Positions 42,638 to 52,033 of a stretch of DNA of 64,000 nt are shown here, in pieces. Position numbers and translations under genes: made by a program. Numbering within the stretch: the first letter of the stretch is position 1; each line of letters opens with the position of its first letter. Source of the DNA: Gaiellasilicea sp963789355 (GTDB taxonomy: Bacteria > Actinomycetota > Thermoleophilia > Gaiellales > Gaiellaceae); contig CAWBKK010000006.1 of the NCBI GenBank assembly GCA_963789355.1, positions 1-64,000 on the forward strand, given 5' to 3'. The notes below the pieces were generated by a model. That model did no database searches. It worked only from the letters and a program-made list of their open reading frames with translations, and was not told where the DNA came from.

Positions 42638-43590
42638 CAGTCGAGGGTGAAGTAGTCGGGGGACTGATACTGGCCGGTCTTCTGCTTGCGGATCTGCATC
42701 AGCACGTCGTTCAGAAGCGAGGAGGCGCCGAAGCGGAAGAGGTCGGGCGTCATCCACTGCAGTCCGAGCGTCTCGTGCAGGACGACCAGGTACTGAATCG
42801 CCTGCTTCGCCGTCCGGATCCCGCCCGCCGGCTTCATCCCGACGACACGTCCGGTCTCCTCGTGGACGTCGCGGATCGCCTCGAGCATGCAGAGCGTCAC
42901 CGGCAGCGTCGCGGCCGGATTGATCTTGCCGGTCGAAGTCTTGATGAAGTCACCGCCGGCGGCCATCGCGAGCAGCGAGGCACGGCGAACGTTGTCGTAG
43001 GTGCCGAGCTCGCCGGTCTCGAGGATCACCTTCAGGTGGGCGCTGCCGCAGGCCTCTTTCACCTTGACGATCTCGTCGTACACCTTCGCGTAGCGGCCCG
43101 AGAGGAAGGCGCCGCGGTCGATCACCATGTCGATCTCGTCGGCGCCGAGCTCGACCGCCTCGCGAACGTCGGCGAGCTTGACCGAGAGCGGCGACTGGCC
43201 GGACGGGAACGCGGTCGCGACCGAGGCGACCTTCACGCCCGAGCCCTCGAGCCGCGCCTTCGCGGTCGGGACGAGGTTCGGGTAGACGCAAACGGCGGCG
43301 ACCGGCGGGATCGACGGATCCACCGGGTCCGGGCGCATCGCCTTCGAGCAGAGCGCCGCAACCTTGCCTGGCGTGTCGGCGCCTTCCAGCGTCGTCAGGT
43401 CCATCATCCGGACGGCGAGATCGTAGGCCTGCAGCTTCGAGTCCTTCTTGATCGAGCGCTTCGCGAGCGTCGCGGCGCGCTCCTCGAGCGCGACGGCGTC
43501 GACGGAGCCGATCCGGGGAAGCCTCGGCTCGAGCGGGAGCTCGAACCCGCGCGCCAGAGTCGGCTGGGCTTGTGCGGGAGCCTGCGCCAT
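42637..43590 (-). CDS. deoC: Deoxyribose-phosphate aldolase
   Basis: DeoC splits 2-deoxyribose-5-phosphate into glyceraldehyde-3-phosphate and acetaldehyde. The 317-residue protein has AVCVYPNLVPTAK, VATAFPSGQSP, DEIDMVIDRGAF, LKVILETGELG, DFIKTSTGKI (Schiff-base Lys in KTSTG) and GMKPAGGIRT (second Lys). It is longer than the classical 220-260 because of an N-terminal extension of about 70 residues. It heads the deoC-ALDH-peptide-half-ALDH operon, with every junction overlapping. Confidence 0.93.
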   Translation of the reverse strand: MAQAPAQAQPTLARGFELPLEPRLPRIGSVDAVALEERAATLAKRSIKKDSKLQAYDLAVRMMDLTTLEGADTPGKVAALCSKAMRPDPVDPSIPPVAAVCVYPNLVPTAKARLEGSGVKVASVATAFPSGQSPLSVKLADVREAVELGADEIDMVIDRGAFLSGRYAKVYDEIVKVKEACGSAHLKVILETGELGTYDNVRRASLLAMAAGGDFIKTSTGKINPAATLPVTLCMLEAIRDVHEETGRVVGMKPAGGIRTAKQAIQYLVVLHETLGLQWMTPDLFRFGASSLLNDVLMQIRKQKTGQYQSPDYFTLD

Positions 43591-43642
43591 CAGCTCAGTG
43601 TAGTGGCGCTTAGAACCGCGCCGACGGGGAATCACGGTCCGC

Positions 43643-44536
43643 ATGAAGTGGCGCGGACGCGGTGGCGGAGGACGGATCGAGGACCGGCGCGGTGCCGGCG
43701 GCGGCCTCGGCGGCGGCGGAATTCCGCTGCCGATGGGCAAGGCCGGCGGCGGGCTCAGCGTGATCGTCCTGATCGTGATCTACCTGATCTTCGGCGGGCT
43801 GCCGGGCGGCGGCGGTGGCGGGTTCGCGGTCGATCCGGGCACCGGCCAGCTCGACCAGGCACCGGCGCCGAGCGAGGCCGAGCTCGAGCAGGCGCCGGCG
43901 GACGACGCCGGCAAGTTCGTCGACTTCGTCGCCGGCGACGTCGACGCGACCTGGCAGAAGCTCTTCGCCGCCAGCGACAAGGTCTACGAGCCGCCGATCA
44001 TCGTCCTCTACGACAACCAGGTCAGCACGGCGTGCGGCAACGCCCCCTCGACGGTGGGCCCGTTCTACTGCCCGGCCGACCGCAAGGTGTATCTCGACCT
44101 GCCGTTCATGGAGGAGCTGCAGCAGCGGCTCGGCGCGAACGGCGACTTCGCGCAGGCGTACATCATCGCCCACGAGATCGGCCACCACGTCCAGAACCTG
44201 CTCGGCGTCATGGATGACGTCAACCTGGAGCAGCAGGAGAATCCGGACGACGCCAACGACCTCTCGGTCCGGCTCGAGCTGCAGGCCGACTGCCTCGCCG
44301 GAATCTGGGCGCACTCGGCAGTCCGCCAGGAGGAGCTGCTCGAGACGGGAGACCTGGAAGAGGCGCTGACCGCCGCCGCGGCGGTCGGCGACGACCGGAT
44401 CCAGAAGCAGGCCGGCGGCGACGTCAACCCGGACACGTTCACGCACGGCAGCGGCGAGCAGCGGGTGAAGTGGTTCAAGGCCGGCTTCGAGCTGGGCGAC
44501 CCGACCGCCTGCGACACGTTCAAGGGCGACGTCTAG
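43643..44536 (+). CDS. KPN_02809/YpfJ-type neutral zinc metallopeptidase
   Basis: The 297-residue protein has a Gly/Arg-rich N-terminus (MKWRGRGGGGRIEDRRGAGG), a membrane segment (SVIVLIVIYLIFGG) and an extracytoplasmic domain with HEIGHHVQNLLGV (zinc ligands and catalytic Glu) and LELQADCLAGIWAHSA (third ligand region). Cysteines in TACGNAP and FYCPADR may bridge. The physiological substrate is unknown in the family. The gene is monocistronic and diverges from deoC. Confidence 0.9.
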   Translation: MKWRGRGGGGRIEDRRGAGGGLGGGGIPLPMGKAGGGLSVIVLIVIYLIFGGLPGGGGGGFAVDPGTGQLDQAPAPSEAELEQAPADDAGKFVDFVAGDVDATWQKLFAASDKVYEPPIIVLYDNQVSTACGNAPSTVGPFYCPADRKVYLDLPFMEELQQRLGANGDFAQAYIIAHEIGHHVQNLLGVMDDVNLEQQENPDDANDLSVRLELQADCLAGIWAHSAVRQEELLETGDLEEALTAAAAVGDDRIQKQAGGDVNPDTFTHGSGEQRVKWFKAGFELGDPTACDTFKGDV

Positions 44537-44658
44537 CGACGCGGCTCGCAGATCGTTGCTGATTCGCTCCGATCACGGCACACACGCATGACGATTTCCT
44601 CGATAGCGTTTCTGTAGGGACACCGGGGGTGCCCCTGGGGCACGTTGGAGGTGAGGTC

Positions 44659-45072
44659 GTGGTCGAGAGGATCGAGTACCCCGTTCGCTCGGCAATCGGT
44701 GTTCTCGCGCCTCTGCTCGCTGCTGGGGCGCTCGCCACCTTTGTCGTCTGGGAGCGCTCGTTCGAAGCGGACTGGGCCGCGCCCGTCAGCCTCGTCGGCA
44801 CGGGCGTCGCCTTCGTCACGTCCGCCTGGGCGATCCTCGTCGCCCCCTCGCGCGCGCTGCAGATAGTCGGTGCGGCGGCGCTGATCGTCTCCGTTCTCAC
44901 CGCCGTGCTCTGGTGGTCCGCGATCAGCGGAATTCTGGAGACGACGCTGAGCCTCACGGCTGCGACGCCGGTTGTGCCGCGGGCTGCGGCGTCCCGCTCG
45001 AGTGGATCAGATTGCGCATCTCGCGCACCGCGACCGAGAGCCGCGCGAGATCGAGCGTGCCTCCGGTCCTGA
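44659..45072 (+). CDS. Small membrane protein overlapping the glutamate dehydrogenase end
   Basis: I start it at GTG 44659, preceded by GGAGGTGAGG. A GTG at 44629 is also in frame. Three membrane segments are visible (IGVLAPLLAAGALATFVVW, PVSLVGTGVAFVTSAWAIL, QIVGAAALIVSVLTAVLWWS). After about residue 102 the sequence becomes Arg/Ser-rich (ASRSSGSDCASRAPRPRAAR). That part is antisense to the end of the dehydrogenase gene for 119 bases, so the true C-terminus may be shorter if a base is wrong. Function is unknown. Confidence 0.5.
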   Translation: MVERIEYPVRSAIGVLAPLLAAGALATFVVWERSFEADWAAPVSLVGTGVAFVTSAWAILVAPSRALQIVGAAALIVSVLTAVLWWSAISGILETTLSLTAATPVVPRAAASRSSGSDCASRAPRPRAARDRACLRS

Positions 45073-48000
45073 TGTCGGCCAGCACCTGCAGCGAGCGCTC
45101 GACGGCGGCGGCGTTCTCGCGCAGCCAACGCTCCGCCCCCACGCCGGCGCGCAGAACCTCCGCGGTCAGCCCGGCCTGCTCGGAGTAGACGTCGTCGCGC
45201 AGCGCGGCGCGCGCCATCGCCTCCCAGCGCGTCTCCCTCGGCAGGTCGACGATCCGGTCGCGGAGCCAGTGCAGCTCGAGCCGCGCGCCGAGCGCGAAGT
45301 AGATCTCCGCCGCCGCCGCGACCTCGAGCTCGGATGCCGCGGCGATCTCGACGAGCTCGAAGGTCGGCACCAGCGCCTCGAGGTGCGAGACGCGCTGGGC
45401 GAGCCCGGCAGGGACGCCGGCGTCCGCGAGCTTCGCAGCCTTTGCGCGCGCGGCGTCGAGCTCGGAGTGTCCGAGCAGGGCTGGCAACGCCTCGGCGAGC
45501 GCCGCCGCGCCGGGGGCGTAGCGAGCGACCGTTGCCGCGATGTCGAGCGGCCGGCGCCGGTTGCGCAGCAGCCACCTCGTCGCCCGCTCGAGCAGGATGC
45601 GCGCCCGGAGCAGCATCGCGATCTGCGTCTCAGCGGGCACCTGCCCGTCGAGCGACTCGATCTCACCCCACAGGTCGCGCAGGTCGAACGCCTCGCGCGC
45701 AGCCGTGTAGGCACGCGCGATGTCGTCGGCGCCGGCGCCCGTCTCGTCGGCGAGCCGGAAGGAGAAGGTGGTGCCGGCGCGGTTGACGAGGTCGTTGACG
45801 ACGCGTGAGGCGATGATCTCCCGGCGCAGCGGGTGACGCTGCAGCTGCGCTCCGAACTCCTCGCGCAGCCGAGTCGGGAAGTAGCGCTCGAGCTCGCTCG
45901 ACAGATACGGATCCTCCGGTAGGTCGGAGGCGAGCAGCTCCTGCGCGAGCGCGATCTTCGTGTGCGAGAGCAGCGTCGCGAACTCGGGCGCGGTCAGCCC
46001 GCCGCCCGCCGCCTCGCGCTCGTCGAAGCCTTCGACGGTCGGGAGGCATTCGAGCTCGCGGTTGAGCGTCCCCGCCTGCTCGAGGCTGCGGACGTACCGC
46101 TCGTGCACCTCGACCATCGACCCAGCCTGCGCCGCCGAGGTCGAGATCGCCTGCGTTTGCTCGTAGTTGTCGCGGAGGACGAGCGCGGCCACCTCGTCTC
46201 CCATCTCGGCCAGGATCGCGTTCCTCTGCTTCCCGGTCAGATCGCCGTCGCCGACGATGATGTCGAGCAGGATCTTGATGTTGACCTCGTGGTCGGAGCA
46301 GTCGACGCCGGCCGAGTTGTCGATCGCATCCATGTAGATCTTCCCGCCGGCCCGCGCGAACGCAACGCGTGCACGCTGGGTGAAGCCGAGGTTCCCGCCC
46401 TCGCCGACGACACGGCAGCGCAGCTCCTCCGCGTCCGCACGGACGGCGTCGTTCGCGCGGTCGCCGACCTCGGCGTGCCGTTCCTCCCGCGCCTTGACGT
46501 AGGTGCCGATCCCGCCGTTCCAGAGCAGGTCGACCGGAGCGGTGAGCAGCGCGTGGATCAGCTCGTTCGGCGTCAGCGCCTCGGCGTCGACGGCGAGCGC
46601 CGCCCGCACCTCGGTGGAGAGCGGGATCGACTTCGACGTGCGTGGGAAGACGCCACCGCCAGGCGAGATCAGCGCCTCGTCGTAGTCCGCCCACGACGAG
46701 CTCGGCAGCCCGAAGAGCCGCTCGCGCTCGGCGAAGCTCTTGGCCGCGTCCGGGTTCGGATCGAGGAAGACGTGCCGGTGGTCGAACGCGCCGAGCAGCC
46801 GGATGTGCCGGGAGAGGAGCACGCCGTTGCCGAAGACGTCACCGGACATGTCGCCGATCCCGGCGACGGTGACGTCGGTCGTCTCGATGTCCGTTCCCAG
46901 CTCCCGGAAGTGCCGCTTGACCGATTCCCACGCCCCCCGCGCAGTGATCCCCATCTGCTTGTGGTCGTAGCCGGCCGACCCGCCCGAGGCGAAGGCGTCG
47001 CCGAGCCAATAGTCGTACTCGACCGAGACCGCGTTCGCGATGTCCGAGAAGGTTGCGGTGCCCTTGTCGGCGGCCACGACGAGGTAGGGATCGTCCTCGT
47101 CGTGGCGCACGACGTCGGCCGGAGGCACCACCCGGCCGGCGGCGATCGAGTCGGTCACGTCGAGCAGCCCGCGCATGAACGTCCGGTAGCACTCGACGAC
47201 CTCCTCGAGTAGCGCGACGCGGTCGCCCGCTGCCGGGGGCCGCTTGACGACGAAGCCGCCCTTGGCGCCGACCGGGACGATGACCGCGTTCTTGACCGTC
47301 TGCGCCTTCATCAGCCCGAGCACCTCGGTCCGGAAGTCCTCGCGGCGGTCGGACCAGCGGATCCCGCCGCGGGCGACCTTGCCGCCGCGAAGATGAACGG
47401 CCTCGACGCGGGGCGAGTAGACGAAGACCTCGAACATCGGCCGCGGCTCGGGCAGGTCGGGGACGAGGTCCGGATCGAGCTTCAGCGAGAGATAGGCCTT
47501 CGCCTGCCCGCCGGCGTCGGTCTGGAAGTAGTTCGTCCGCAACACCGCCCGCACGACGCGGAGGAACCCGCGCAGGATCCGGTCCTCATCGAGGCTCTCG
47601 ACGGCGTCGATCGCGCTCTCGAGCTCACGCTCGAGCGTTCGCGCGTTCGACTCTGCACGATCGCTTGAGGCCGCGTCGTGGCCGCGAAGGCGGCCGCCTT
47701 CAGGGATCTTCGCAGGGTCGGAATCCGCTTCCGCGGATTCCGACCCTGCGCCAACAAGAACCGGGTCGAGGCGGAGCCGGAACAGCTCCACGATCCCCCG
47801 CGCGATCTCGGAGTGGGCGAAGAGCGCGTCCTCCATGTAGGTCTGGCTGAACGTGCTCCCGGCCTGGCGGAGGTACTTCGCGATCGCCCGCAGGATCGTG
47901 ATCTCGCGCGCGGTCAGCCTGGCGGAGAGAACGAGCCGGTTGAAACCGTCGTTCTCGGCCTCCCCGCGCCAGGTGCGCGCGAACGCATCCTGGAACGTCT

Positions 48001-49948
48001 CGCGGACATCATCGGCGTGGAGCTCCGCGGCCCCGTCGTGGCGGAGCCCGAAGTCGTAGATCCAGACCGAGGGGCCGCCGGGAGGCTTGACCTCGTACGG
48101 CCGCTCGTCGCTGACCCGGACTCCCATGTTCTCGAGCAGCGGCAGGACGTCGGAGAGCAGGATCGGCCTGCCCGAGCGGACGAGCTTGAAGGCGAGGTGG
48201 TCCAGCGTCGACTCGAGCGGGACGTACAGGCTCATCCCGAGGTCGCCGTCCGTGTCGAGCCGCTCGATCCGCTCGATGTCGTGCACGGCCTGGCGGGCGG
48301 TGAAGTCCTCGCGGTAGGCACCGGGGAACGCCTCGCCGAAGCGCTCGAAGAGCGGGCCCGCACGCGCCTCGCCGAGCTGCTCCGAGAGTGCGTCGCGAAG
48401 ATCGTCCGTCCACGCCCGCGTCGCCGCGGCGAGCCGGGCCTCGATCTCGGCGATGTCGAAATCGGGTGCGGCGCCCTGCTCGGTGTAGACGACGACGTGG
48501 AGCCGCGCGAGCACCGAGTCGGACACTCGCGTCGTGTAGTCGATGCTCGTGCCGGAGAGCGCCCGCTGGAGGATCTCTTGGATGCGCTGCCTGTTCCGCG
48601 TGTCGAAGCGCTCGCGGGGCAGATAGACGAGGCACGAGAGGAAACGGCCGAAGGCGTCCCGGCGGACGAAGAGCCGCACGCGTCGGCGCTCGCCCAGATG
48701 GAGGATCCCGAGCGCCGTCTCGACCAGCTCGTCCTCCGAGATCTGGAAGAGCTCGTCGCGCGGGTACGTCTCGAGGATCTCCACGAGCGCCTTGTGGTCG
48801 TGGCTGCCCAGCGGCAGCCCCGAGCGCTCGACGACGCGCTGGGCCTTGCGGCGCAGGACGGGGATCTCCGACGGGCTGGCGCTGTACGCGGTGTGGGTGT
48901 AGAGGCCGAGGAAGCGCCACTCGCCCACGACCTCGCCGTCGGCGTCGAAGCGCTTGACGCCGACGTAGTCCAGGTACGCGGGCCGGTGCACCGTCGCCCG
49001 CGAGTTCGCCTTCGTCAAGGTGAGCAGGCTCTTCTCGCGCGCGAGCCGACGCACTTCCGGCGGGAGCTGCGCGAAGCTGACGGAGATCGTCCGTTCGTCT
49101 CCGGCCCGGAGGATTCCCAGCCCCGAGCCGGGCGCCGCCCGCAGAACCTCCTCCCCGTCCTCCGTGAGGATGTCGTACTCCCGGTAGCCGAGGAACGTGA
49201 AGTGGTCGTCGTGCATCCACGCCAGCAGGTCGCGAGCCTCTGCGAGCTCGTCCGGCTCGACCGCGGGCGGTGACTCGGCGAGCGCGGCGAGCACGCCGTG
49301 AACGCGCTCGCGCATCGTCGGCCAGTCTTCGACGGCGGCGCGCACGTCGCCGAGCACACGGGCGAGGCCGGCCCGCAGCTGCTCCAGCTCCTCGTCACCC
49401 GCCTGACGGTCGATCTCCACGTGGATCAGCGACTCCGGCAACCCGTCCTCGGCACCGACGTCGAGCAGCCGTCCCGCCTCGTCGCGGCGGATGCGCATGA
49501 TCGGCCGGATCACGAGATGGATCGCGCTCCCGTTCCGCGTCACCTCCATCGAGACCGAGTCGACGAGGAAGGGCATGTCGTCGACGACCGTCTCGACGAC
49601 GGTGTGCGGCGACTCCCACCCGTGCTCTTCGACACTCGGCGTGTAGACGTGCACCTTCGACTCACCCGGTTGCCGCACGCGCGCGAGGTTCCAGTGGGCA
49701 ACCGCGGCTCCGTAGAGGTCGAGGTCGCTCCGGTCGTTCAGGTCGTCGGGGGCGACGTGCGCGTAGTACGCGCGCACGAACCGCTCGACGGCGCCGGCCT
49801 CGGAGGGCTCGACGCGCTCTTGGACGCGCGCGACCGTCGCCTCGAGCAGCGCCGCCTTCCTCTGATCCGGGCTCGTTGCCAGTCGCAGACCTCGTCTCGC
49901 GTTGCAACTCCGAGTATGGACTAGCGGCGGCGGGCACCAAGGTTTCAC
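44954..49948 (-). CDS. gdh: Large NAD-dependent glutamate dehydrogenase (about 180 kDa type)
   Basis: The enzyme oxidises glutamate to 2-oxoglutarate and ammonia with NAD. From GTG 49948 it has 1664 residues, and earlier TTG starts would overlap the next gene. Domains are N-terminal ACT-like repeats (VVDDMPFLVDSVSMEVTRNG), a long helical linker, a catalytic core (KVARGGIRWSDRREDFRTEV, PVGAKGGFVVKRPP, GYDHKQMGITARGAWESVKR, Rossmann region VAGIGDMSGDVFGNG) and a C-terminal helical domain. An in-frame palindromic insertion occupies about residues 730-765, between the core domains. Confidence 0.95.
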   Translation of the reverse strand: MKPWCPPPLVHTRSCNARRGLRLATSPDQRKAALLEATVARVQERVEPSEAGAVERFVRAYYAHVAPDDLNDRSDLDLYGAAVAHWNLARVRQPGESKVHVYTPSVEEHGWESPHTVVETVVDDMPFLVDSVSMEVTRNGSAIHLVIRPIMRIRRDEAGRLLDVGAEDGLPESLIHVEIDRQAGDEELEQLRAGLARVLGDVRAAVEDWPTMRERVHGVLAALAESPPAVEPDELAEARDLLAWMHDDHFTFLGYREYDILTEDGEEVLRAAPGSGLGILRAGDERTISVSFAQLPPEVRRLAREKSLLTLTKANSRATVHRPAYLDYVGVKRFDADGEVVGEWRFLGLYTHTAYSASPSEIPVLRRKAQRVVERSGLPLGSHDHKALVEILETYPRDELFQISEDELVETALGILHLGERRRVRLFVRRDAFGRFLSCLVYLPRERFDTRNRQRIQEILQRALSGTSIDYTTRVSDSVLARLHVVVYTEQGAAPDFDIAEIEARLAAATRAWTDDLRDALSEQLGEARAGPLFERFGEAFPGAYREDFTARQAVHDIERIERLDTDGDLGMSLYVPLESTLDHLAFKLVRSGRPILLSDVLPLLENMGVRVSDERPYEVKPPGGPSVWIYDFGLRHDGAAELHADDVRETFQDAFARTWRGEAENDGFNRLVLSARLTAREITILRAIAKYLRQAGSTFSQTYMEDALFAHSEIARGIVELFRLRLDPVLVGAGSESAEADSDPAKIPEGGRLRGHDAASSDRAESNARTLERELESAIDAVESLDEDRILRGFLRVVRAVLRTNYFQTDAGGQAKAYLSLKLDPDLVPDLPEPRPMFEVFVYSPRVEAVHLRGGKVARGGIRWSDRREDFRTEVLGLMKAQTVKNAVIVPVGAKGGFVVKRPPAAGDRVALLEEVVECYRTFMRGLLDVTDSIAAGRVVPPADVVRHDEDDPYLVVAADKGTATFSDIANAVSVEYDYWLGDAFASGGSAGYDHKQMGITARGAWESVKRHFRELGTDIETTDVTVAGIGDMSGDVFGNGVLLSRHIRLLGAFDHRHVFLDPNPDAAKSFAERERLFGLPSSSWADYDEALISPGGGVFPRTSKSIPLSTEVRAALAVDAEALTPNELIHALLTAPVDLLWNGGIGTYVKAREERHAEVGDRANDAVRADAEELRCRVVGEGGNLGFTQRARVAFARAGGKIYMDAIDNSAGVDCSDHEVNIKILLDIIVGDGDLTGKQRNAILAEMGDEVAALVLRDNYEQTQAISTSAAQAGSMVEVHERYVRSLEQAGTLNRELECLPTVEGFDEREAAGGGLTAPEFATLLSHTKIALAQELLASDLPEDPYLSSELERYFPTRLREEFGAQLQRHPLRREIIASRVVNDLVNRAGTTFSFRLADETGAGADDIARAYTAAREAFDLRDLWGEIESLDGQVPAETQIAMLLRARILLERATRWLLRNRRRPLDIAATVARYAPGAAALAEALPALLGHSELDAARAKAAKLADAGVPAGLAQRVSHLEALVPTFELVEIAAASELEVAAAAEIYFALGARLELHWLRDRIVDLPRETRWEAMARAALRDDVYSEQAGLTAEVLRAGVGAERWLRENAAAVERSLQVLADIRTGGTLDLARLSVAVREMRNLIHSSGTPQPAAQPASQP
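47686..47701. repeat. Perfect 16-base palindrome inside the glutamate dehydrogenase gene
   Basis: GAAGGCGG followed directly by its complement CCGCCTTC. It lies 9 bases from the larger hairpin at 47711-47750. The two may belong to one inserted element. Confidence 0.7.
47711..47750. repeat. Intragenic 18-base inverted repeat with TTCC loop (REP/RPE-like)
   Basis: CGCAGGGTCGGAATCCGC (47711-47728) pairs perfectly with 47733-47750. It encodes part of the low-complexity stretch AGSESAEADSDPAKIPEGGR in the dehydrogenase. The centre ATCCGCTTCCGCGGAT is nearly identical to that of the intergenic hairpin at 4351-4380. Confidence 0.8.
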
Positions 49949-50028
49949 CGGACTCTCATCTGTCCGCCGTACAACTCCGGCGGAGACGGGCGACCGAGCC
50001 CGCAAATCGACCTTTGGAGGAGCCTCAC

Positions 50029-50811
50029 GTGGCAATCGGCAGGAACCGGATCGCCGCCGCCCTCGGCGTGCTCGGCGCGGCGTTCGCCTTCGCGGCCTGC
50101 GGCGGCAGCGACAGTGCCGGCGAGACGAACGCCGACGCCGATGCGGCGACGAGCACGCTTCCGCAGGGGAGCGAGCCTGTCGAGCTCGACCCGAAGGACT
50201 TCTCGATCGAGATCGACAACCCCTACTGGCCGATGAAGCCAGGGAACACGTGGGTCTTCCGCGCGACCGACCCCAGAGGCGGTCTGGAGAGGATCGTCGT
50301 CGAGGTCACCGACGAGACGAAGATGATCGCCAACGGGATCGAGGCGCGGGTGATCCGCGACACGGTCAGCGAGGACGGCGTGCCCGTCGAGATCACCGAC
50401 GACTGGTACGCGCAGGACGCGAGCGGGAACATCTGGTACCTGGGCGAGTACGTCACGAACTACGAGGACGGGAAGGTCGCCGACCACAAAGGCTCCTTCG
50501 AGGCCGGCGTCGACGGCGCCCTCGCCGGCGTCGCGATGCCCGCGAACCCCGTGCCGGGGCTGACCTATCGCCAGGAGTACTTCAAAGGCGAGGCAGAGGA
50601 CAAGGCTGGAGTGATCACGGTCGGCCAGGAGCACGTTCAGGTCCCGTTCGGCTATTTCAAGGACGACGTCCTGATGACGCGCGACCTGGTCCCGACCGAG
50701 CCTCAGGTGCAAGAGCTGAAGTTCTACGCTCCCGGTGTCGGGCCGGTGCTCAGCATCCACACCGACCTGGACGGCGGCAGAGCCGAGCTCGTCAGCTTCA
50801 CGTCCGGCTAG
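50029..50811 (+). CDS. Predicted lipoprotein of unknown function
   Basis: The start is GTG 50029, eight bases after TTTGGAGG. The 260-residue protein has a lipobox FAFAACGG (Cys near residue 24) and a Thr/Ala linker. Its domain contains SIEIDNPYWPMKPGNTWVFR, DDWYAQDASGNIWYLGEYVT and KFYAPGVGPVLSIHTDLDGG. The 'PGxTWxY ... VTxxTK ... DDWYAQDxxGNVWYFGE' pattern recurs in secreted proteins of many soil bacteria and has no assigned role. Its stop shares CTAG with era. Confidence 0.75.
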   Translation: MAIGRNRIAAALGVLGAAFAFAACGGSDSAGETNADADAATSTLPQGSEPVELDPKDFSIEIDNPYWPMKPGNTWVFRATDPRGGLERIVVEVTDETKMIANGIEARVIRDTVSEDGVPVEITDDWYAQDASGNIWYLGEYVTNYEDGKVADHKGSFEAGVDGALAGVAMPANPVPGLTYRQEYFKGEAEDKAGVITVGQEHVQVPFGYFKDDVLMTRDLVPTEPQVQELKFYAPGVGPVLSIHTDLDGGRAELVSFTSG

Positions 50812-51668
50812 AGCCCGAGCCGGTCGAGCTGGCTCTCGTCGCGGCGCCAGCGAGCACGCACCTTCACCTTCAGCTCGAGAAAGATCCGGTGGCCGAGCAG
50901 CTTCTCGATCTCCGGTCGCGCCCGTGTGCCGATCTCGCGGATCATCGAGCCCTTCTTGCCGACCAGGATCTGCTTCTGCGACTCGGTCTCGACGAGCAGG
51001 AACGCGCGCAGGAGCTTGTCGTCGAGCTCGTCGATCTCGACCGAGATCGAATGCGGAACCTCGTCGCGGGTCAGCTGCAGCGCCTTCTCCCGGATCAGCT
51101 CCGAGATCCGCTCCTCGCTCGTCTGGTCGGTCGCCGATGCGCGCTCGAAGAACGGCTGGCCCTCCGGGAGCAGGTGGAGCAGGTCGCCGCGGAGCTCGTC
51201 GATCCCGTCCTTCGTCACCGCGCTGACCGGATGGAGCGCGTGGAAGTCGCCGAGCGCCGCCGCCGCCTTCATCCCGGTGATGATGTGGCCCGGCGTCAGG
51301 TTGTCGACCTTGTTCAGCGCCACGATCACGGGAATCCCGAGCGAGTAGACGCGCCGGGCGATGAAGCGGTCGCCGGCGCCGATCCGGTCGCGCGCGGACA
51401 GGACGAAGAGGACGACGTCGATGTCCTCGAACGAGCTGTCGACCGTCGCCTGCATCCGCTTCGTCAACTTGTCCATCGGCCGCTGGAAACCGGGGAGATC
51501 GGCGAGCACGAGCTGGTAGTCCTCGCCGTTGGCGACGCCGTAGATCCGCCGCCTCGTGGTGTTCGGCACCGGAGAGGTGATCGCGATCTTCTCGCCGACG
51601 AGGGCGTTGACGAGCGTCGACTTGCCGACGTTCGGCCGCCCTGCGACCGCGACGAAGCCCGCCTTCAC
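50808..51668 (-). CDS. era: GTPase Era
   Basis: Era binds the 3' end of 16S rRNA and aids 30S maturation. The 286-residue protein starts at GTG 51668, overlapping the cdd stop as GTGA. It has G1 GRPNVGKSTL, G3 LADLPGFQRP (DxPG), G4 ALNKVDN and G5 VSAVTKDG, and the C-terminal KH domain with ILVGKKGSMIREIGTRARPE. Length is normal. It ends the cluster that begins with lepA. Confidence 0.95.
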   Translation of the reverse strand: MKAGFVAVAGRPNVGKSTLVNALVGEKIAITSPVPNTTRRRIYGVANGEDYQLVLADLPGFQRPMDKLTKRMQATVDSSFEDIDVVLFVLSARDRIGAGDRFIARRVYSLGIPVIVALNKVDNLTPGHIITGMKAAAALGDFHALHPVSAVTKDGIDELRGDLLHLLPEGQPFFERASATDQTSEERISELIREKALQLTRDEVPHSISVEIDELDDKLLRAFLLVETESQKQILVGKKGSMIREIGTRARPEIEKLLGHRIFLELKVKVRARWRRDESQLDRLGL

Positions 51669-52033
51669 GAGTCGGGGAAGTCCCAGGTCTCCGGCAGGAG
51701 CTCGCTCGCCGCGTATGTCGCGACCGTGCCGTCCGCGCGGAGGAAGCTGACCTCCGGGACCCGGAACTCGGCGAGCCACTGCCGGCAGCCCCCGCACGGC
51801 GATGCGTTGATCCCGATCGCGGCGATCCGCCCCGGCCCGTAGCCGGCGACAACCGCGGCGACCAGCGCGCTCTTCTCCGCGCAGACCCCGAGCGGATAGG
51901 CGGCGTTCTCGACGTTGACGCCCTCGAACTCGCGGCCGTCGTCCGTCCGCACGACGGCGCCGACGTTGTAGTTCGAGTACGGGGCGTATGCCCGCGGGGC
52001 GATCGCCTCCGCCTTCTCCACGAGGTCGCTCAC
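51665..52033 (-). CDS. cdd: Cytidine deaminase
   Basis: This 122-residue enzyme deaminates cytidine and deoxycytidine. The zinc site is clear: VCAEKSAL (Cys ligand and catalytic Glu) and SPCGGCRQW (two Cys ligands). YAPYSNYNVGAVV binds substrate. The ATG overlaps the stop of the kinase/PAP2 gene (ATGA), and its stop overlaps the era start (GTGA). Confidence 0.95.
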   Translation of the reverse strand: MSDLVEKAEAIAPRAYAPYSNYNVGAVVRTDDGREFEGVNVENAAYPLGVCAEKSALVAAVVAGYGPGRIAAIGINASPCGGCRQWLAEFRVPEVSFLRADGTVATYAASELLPETWDFPDS

